7,892 nt of DNA from an uncultured Collinsella sp. (GTDB lineage Bacteria > Actinomycetota > Coriobacteriia > Coriobacteriales > Coriobacteriaceae). The notes beneath the pieces are model-generated. The model had not been told where the DNA came from. It worked only from the letters and a program-made list of their open reading frames with translations, and ran no database searches. Of this stretch, positions 6,133 to 7,892 are shown in pieces. How positions within the stretch are numbered: position 1 is the stretch's first letter; the number at the start of each line of letters is the position of its first letter. The stretch is from the NCBI GenBank assembly GCA_900551655.1, contig URWM01000065.1, positions 1 through 7,892 of the forward strand. The letters run 5' to 3'. Made by a program: the position numbers and the translations under genes.

Positions 6133-6168
6133 GGCTCGTGAACCCAACCTTTCGAAATCGCAACGGAG

Positions 6169-6196
6169 GTGCGCCCGGCAAGGGAACCGGGCGCAC
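6169..6196 (-). terminator. GC-rich hairpin after oppF, terminator-like
   Basis: A perfect 10-bp stem, GTGCGCCCGG (6169-6178) with CCGGGCGCAC (6187-6196), closes an 8-nt loop 17 bases past the oppF stop. On the minus strand it is followed by CTCCGTTGCGATTT, which is poor in T, so strong intrinsic termination is doubtful. It may be a partial terminator or an mRNA-stabilising hairpin that lowers esterase and nan expression relative to the transporter. Confidence 0.5.
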
Positions 6197-6212
6197 GGGA
6201 GGGAAAGCGAGG

Positions 6213-7040
6213 CTACTCGCCGAGCTTGGGATGCAGCAGCGACGGCGCAGCGCCGAGCAGCATCTTGGTGTAGGGGTCCTGGGGATGCTGGAAGACCTGC
6301 TTGGCCTCGCCCTGCTCGACGATCTTGCCGCCATTCATGACGATGATGTCGTCAGAGATATAGCGGACCGTCTGGATGTCATGGCTAATGAACACCATGG
6401 CCAGGCCGAGCTCCTTCTTAAGGTCGGTCAGCAGGTTCAGGATCTGCGCGCGGACCGAAACGTCCAGAGCTGAGGTGGGCTCGTCGGCGATGATGGCGTC
6501 GGGGTTCAGCGACAGGGCACGGGCAATTGCCACGCGCTGGCGCTGACCGCCAGAAAGCTGGCCGGGAAGAACCTCGGCGGCGGAGCTGGGCAGACCGGTG
6601 AGCTCCAAGAGCTCCTTGACGCGCTTCTCCTGCTCGGCCTCGGTACCCAGGTTGTGGACGCGCATGGGGTCGAGCAGTTGCTCGCGAACGACCATGCGGG
6701 GGTTGAGCGCCGTGGCCGGGTTCTGGAACACGACCGAGATGACGCGGCCCATGTGGCGACGGTCCTCGGCGGTACGCTTGGTAACGTCCTTGCCCTTAAA
6801 GTAGACCTTGCCGCTCGTGGGGGCCTGCAGGCCGCACATGACGTTAGCGGTGGTGGACTTTCCGCAACCGGACTCGCCGACGATGCCGATGGTCTGTCCG
6901 GGCATGAGCTTAATCGTTACACCCTGGACGGCGTGAACCAGGTTGGGGTGCAGAATCGAGCCGGTACGGGTCCTAAAGGTGACGTGGACGTCATCAAGGA
7001 AGATGATCGGCTCGACGCCGTTGACTGCGGTCTCGCTCAT
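6213..7040 (-). CDS. Opp/Dpp-type ABC transporter ATPase, OppF-like
   Basis: The 275-residue ATPase carries every nucleotide-binding motif: Walker A GESGCGKST (55-63), Q-loop FQNP (105-108), signature LSGGQ (162-166), Walker B AIIADEP (182-188) and H-loop SHD (219-221). A short C-terminal QDPYTKMLLGAAP segment (254-266) marks the peptide/nickel subfamily, and the order after an OppD-type partner identifies the OppF role. It pairs with OppD on the cytoplasmic face of a two-permease importer whose permease and binding-protein genes are not in the window. Opp-type importers carry sialic acid in H. ducreyi (SatABCD) and in some actinobacteria, which fits the downstream nan genes; a peptide substrate cannot be excluded. 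Its ATG follows the oppD TAG directly, with GGAGGTG 6 nt upstream. Confidence 0.92.
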   Translation of the reverse strand: MSETAVNGVEPIIFLDDVHVTFRTRTGSILHPNLVHAVQGVTIKLMPGQTIGIVGESGCGKSTTANVMCGLQAPTSGKVYFKGKDVTKRTAEDRRHMGRVISVVFQNPATALNPRMVVREQLLDPMRVHNLGTEAEQEKRVKELLELTGLPSSAAEVLPGQLSGGQRQRVAIARALSLNPDAIIADEPTSALDVSVRAQILNLLTDLKKELGLAMVFISHDIQTVRYISDDIIVMNGGKIVEQGEAKQVFQHPQDPYTKMLLGAAPSLLHPKLGE

Positions 7041-7843
7041 CTACATCACCTCCGCGTGAGGGGTCAAACCATTTGCCTTGAGCACCTCGTCGGGGAGCTC
7101 GGAATAGAAGTGCTCGGTGCCGGGCACGCGCTTGAAGACCGGACGGGTGTCCAGGCCAATGCGCGGATGGCTCGAGCGGGGCGCGAAGCGATCGCCCTTG
7201 GGGAAATCGCGCGGGCTCGGAACGGCGCCGGGTACCTGGTGCAGACGGCCCGAACCGCTCTCGATGGACAGAACGGAGCCCAGAAGACCGCGGGTGTACT
7301 CGTGGATCGGGTTAGTGAGCAGCTCCTTGGTGGGCGCCTGCTCGATAACCTGACCGGCGTACATAACCGTGATGTTATGGGCGACCTCGGCGACCAGCGC
7401 CAGGTCATGCGAGACGAAGATCATGGCAAAGCCGAGCTTGGCCTGAAGGTCGTTGAGCAGCTTGATGACCTGCTTCTGGACGGTAACGTCCAGAGCGGTC
7501 GTGGGCTCGTCGCAGATGACCAGCTTGGGGTCGCGGGTAAGGGCCATAGCGATCAGAACGCGCTGACGCTGACCACCGGAAAGCTCATGCGGATAGCTCT
7601 CGAGCGTACGCTTGGGGTCGAGGCCCACGAGCTCCAGGAGCTCCTCGGCGCTACGGGTGCCGCCGCGCTTGGTGAGCTGCTTCATCTGGGCGGAAATGAG
7701 CATGGAGGGGTTGAGCGAGGACAGGGCGTCCTGATAGACCATGGCGATATCGGTACCGCGCAGGCCGAACCACTCCTTCTTGCTCATCTTGAGCAGGTCG
7801 CGGCCCTCCCAGAGGACCTGGCCGGAAAGGTGCTCGTCATCGT
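7041..7843 (-). CDS. Opp/Dpp-type ABC transporter ATPase, OppD-like (C-terminal 266 residues; 5' end missing)
   Basis: The frame is open from the TAG at 7041 up to the adapter junction. An ATG at 7787 is internal: codons upstream of it encode HLSGQVLWEGRDLLK, the usual strand before LRGTDIAMVYQD, so the true start and the Walker A motif lie beyond the end of real sequence. In the visible fragment: Q-loop VYQD (35-38), signature LSGGQ (87-91), Walker B LVICDEP (107-113) and H-loop SHD (144-146). The C-terminal oligopeptide-transporter extension is present (VPGAVPSPRDFPKG, 203-216), but the Cys residues of the usual P-x-GC-x-F-x-PRC stretch are replaced (GDRFAPRSSHP, with D217 and S223). No Cys follows C110, so the Fe-S cluster reported for some DppD-like subunits cannot form here. 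It is coupled end to end with oppF. Confidence 0.9.
7047..7053 (-). promoter_or_regulatory. Ribosome binding site of oppF inside the end of oppD
   Basis: GGAGGTG on the minus strand, 6 nt before ATG 7040, encoded within the last codons of oppD. The TAG of oppD touches the ATG of oppF, so the two ATPases are coupled in translation. Confidence 0.75.
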
Positions 7844-7892
7844 CTGTCTCTTATACACATCTCCGAGCCCACGAGACGTAGAGGAATCTCGT
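7844..7892 (+). other. Untrimmed Illumina Nextera adapter with i7 index (artefact)
   Basis: The last 49 bases are library adapter, not genome. The 19-bp Tn5 mosaic end is at 7844-7862, the Nextera read-2 segment CCGAGCCCACGAGAC at 7863-7877, an 8-base index GTAGAGGA at 7878-7885 (I recall this as N712), and ATCTCGT, the start of the P7 sequence, at 7886-7892. The order matches a read running through a short insert. Genomic sequence ends at about 7843, inside oppD. Confidence 0.98.

Noticed and set aside
7785..7787. ATG 7787 as the oppD start
   Set aside because: The frame continues upstream with family-typical residues (SGQVLWEGRDLLK), and starting here would leave an ATPase without Walker A.
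1..7843. tRNA, rRNA, CRISPR array or insertion sequence
   Set aside because: No cloverleaf, rRNA-like stretch, regularly spaced direct repeats or transposase frame was seen on either strand.
7844..7862. Tn5/IS50 mosaic end as evidence of a transposon
   Set aside because: It is followed at once by Nextera primer, index and P7 sequence, so it comes from library preparation.

Overview
The window reads as a piece of a high-GC Gram-positive genome, most likely a gut actinomycete of the Coriobacteriia (Collinsella-like). This rests on the GC-rich codon use, a RapZ P-loop ending in Arg instead of Lys (as I recall from actinobacterial homologues), the rapZ-whiA pair, and an Opp-type transporter linked to sialic-acid genes. 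The taxon is an inference. All genes lie on the minus strand, so transcription runs from high to low coordinates. No gap between genes exceeds about 170 bases.

In transcription order: the right edge (7844-7892) is not genomic but uncut Illumina Nextera adapter. Real sequence starts with the C-terminal 266 residues of an OppD-type ATPase, whose stop abuts the ATG of an OppF-type ATPase. After a 10-bp GC hairpin come two overlapping AXE1-type esterases: an apparently complete one, then a diverged paralogue that has lost its catalytic Ser. A DHDPS/NanA-family lyase (GTG start), a ROK sugar kinase (probable NanK) and NanE follow. A hairpin plus T-run that looks like an intrinsic terminator separates this block from rapZ and the start of whiA, which runs off the left edge.

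Together the central genes read as a sialic-acid pathway: Opp-type import, removal of O-acetyl groups, cleavage to ManNAc plus pyruvate, phosphorylation to ManNAc-6-P, and epimerisation to GlcNAc-6-P. NanE is the firmest member; the lyase and kinase substrates are inferred largely from context. rapZ-whiA is a conserved housekeeping and regulatory pair and probably a separate unit.

The most unusual structure is between the genes. The lyase-kinase gap and the kinase-nanE gap each carry a long imperfect palindrome (110 and 98 nt). The two are related in sequence, lie in opposite orientation, share two purine-rich 2x2 internal loops and compensatory stem changes, and each folds better as RNA from one particular strand. 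They look like two copies of a dispersed structured element I cannot name.
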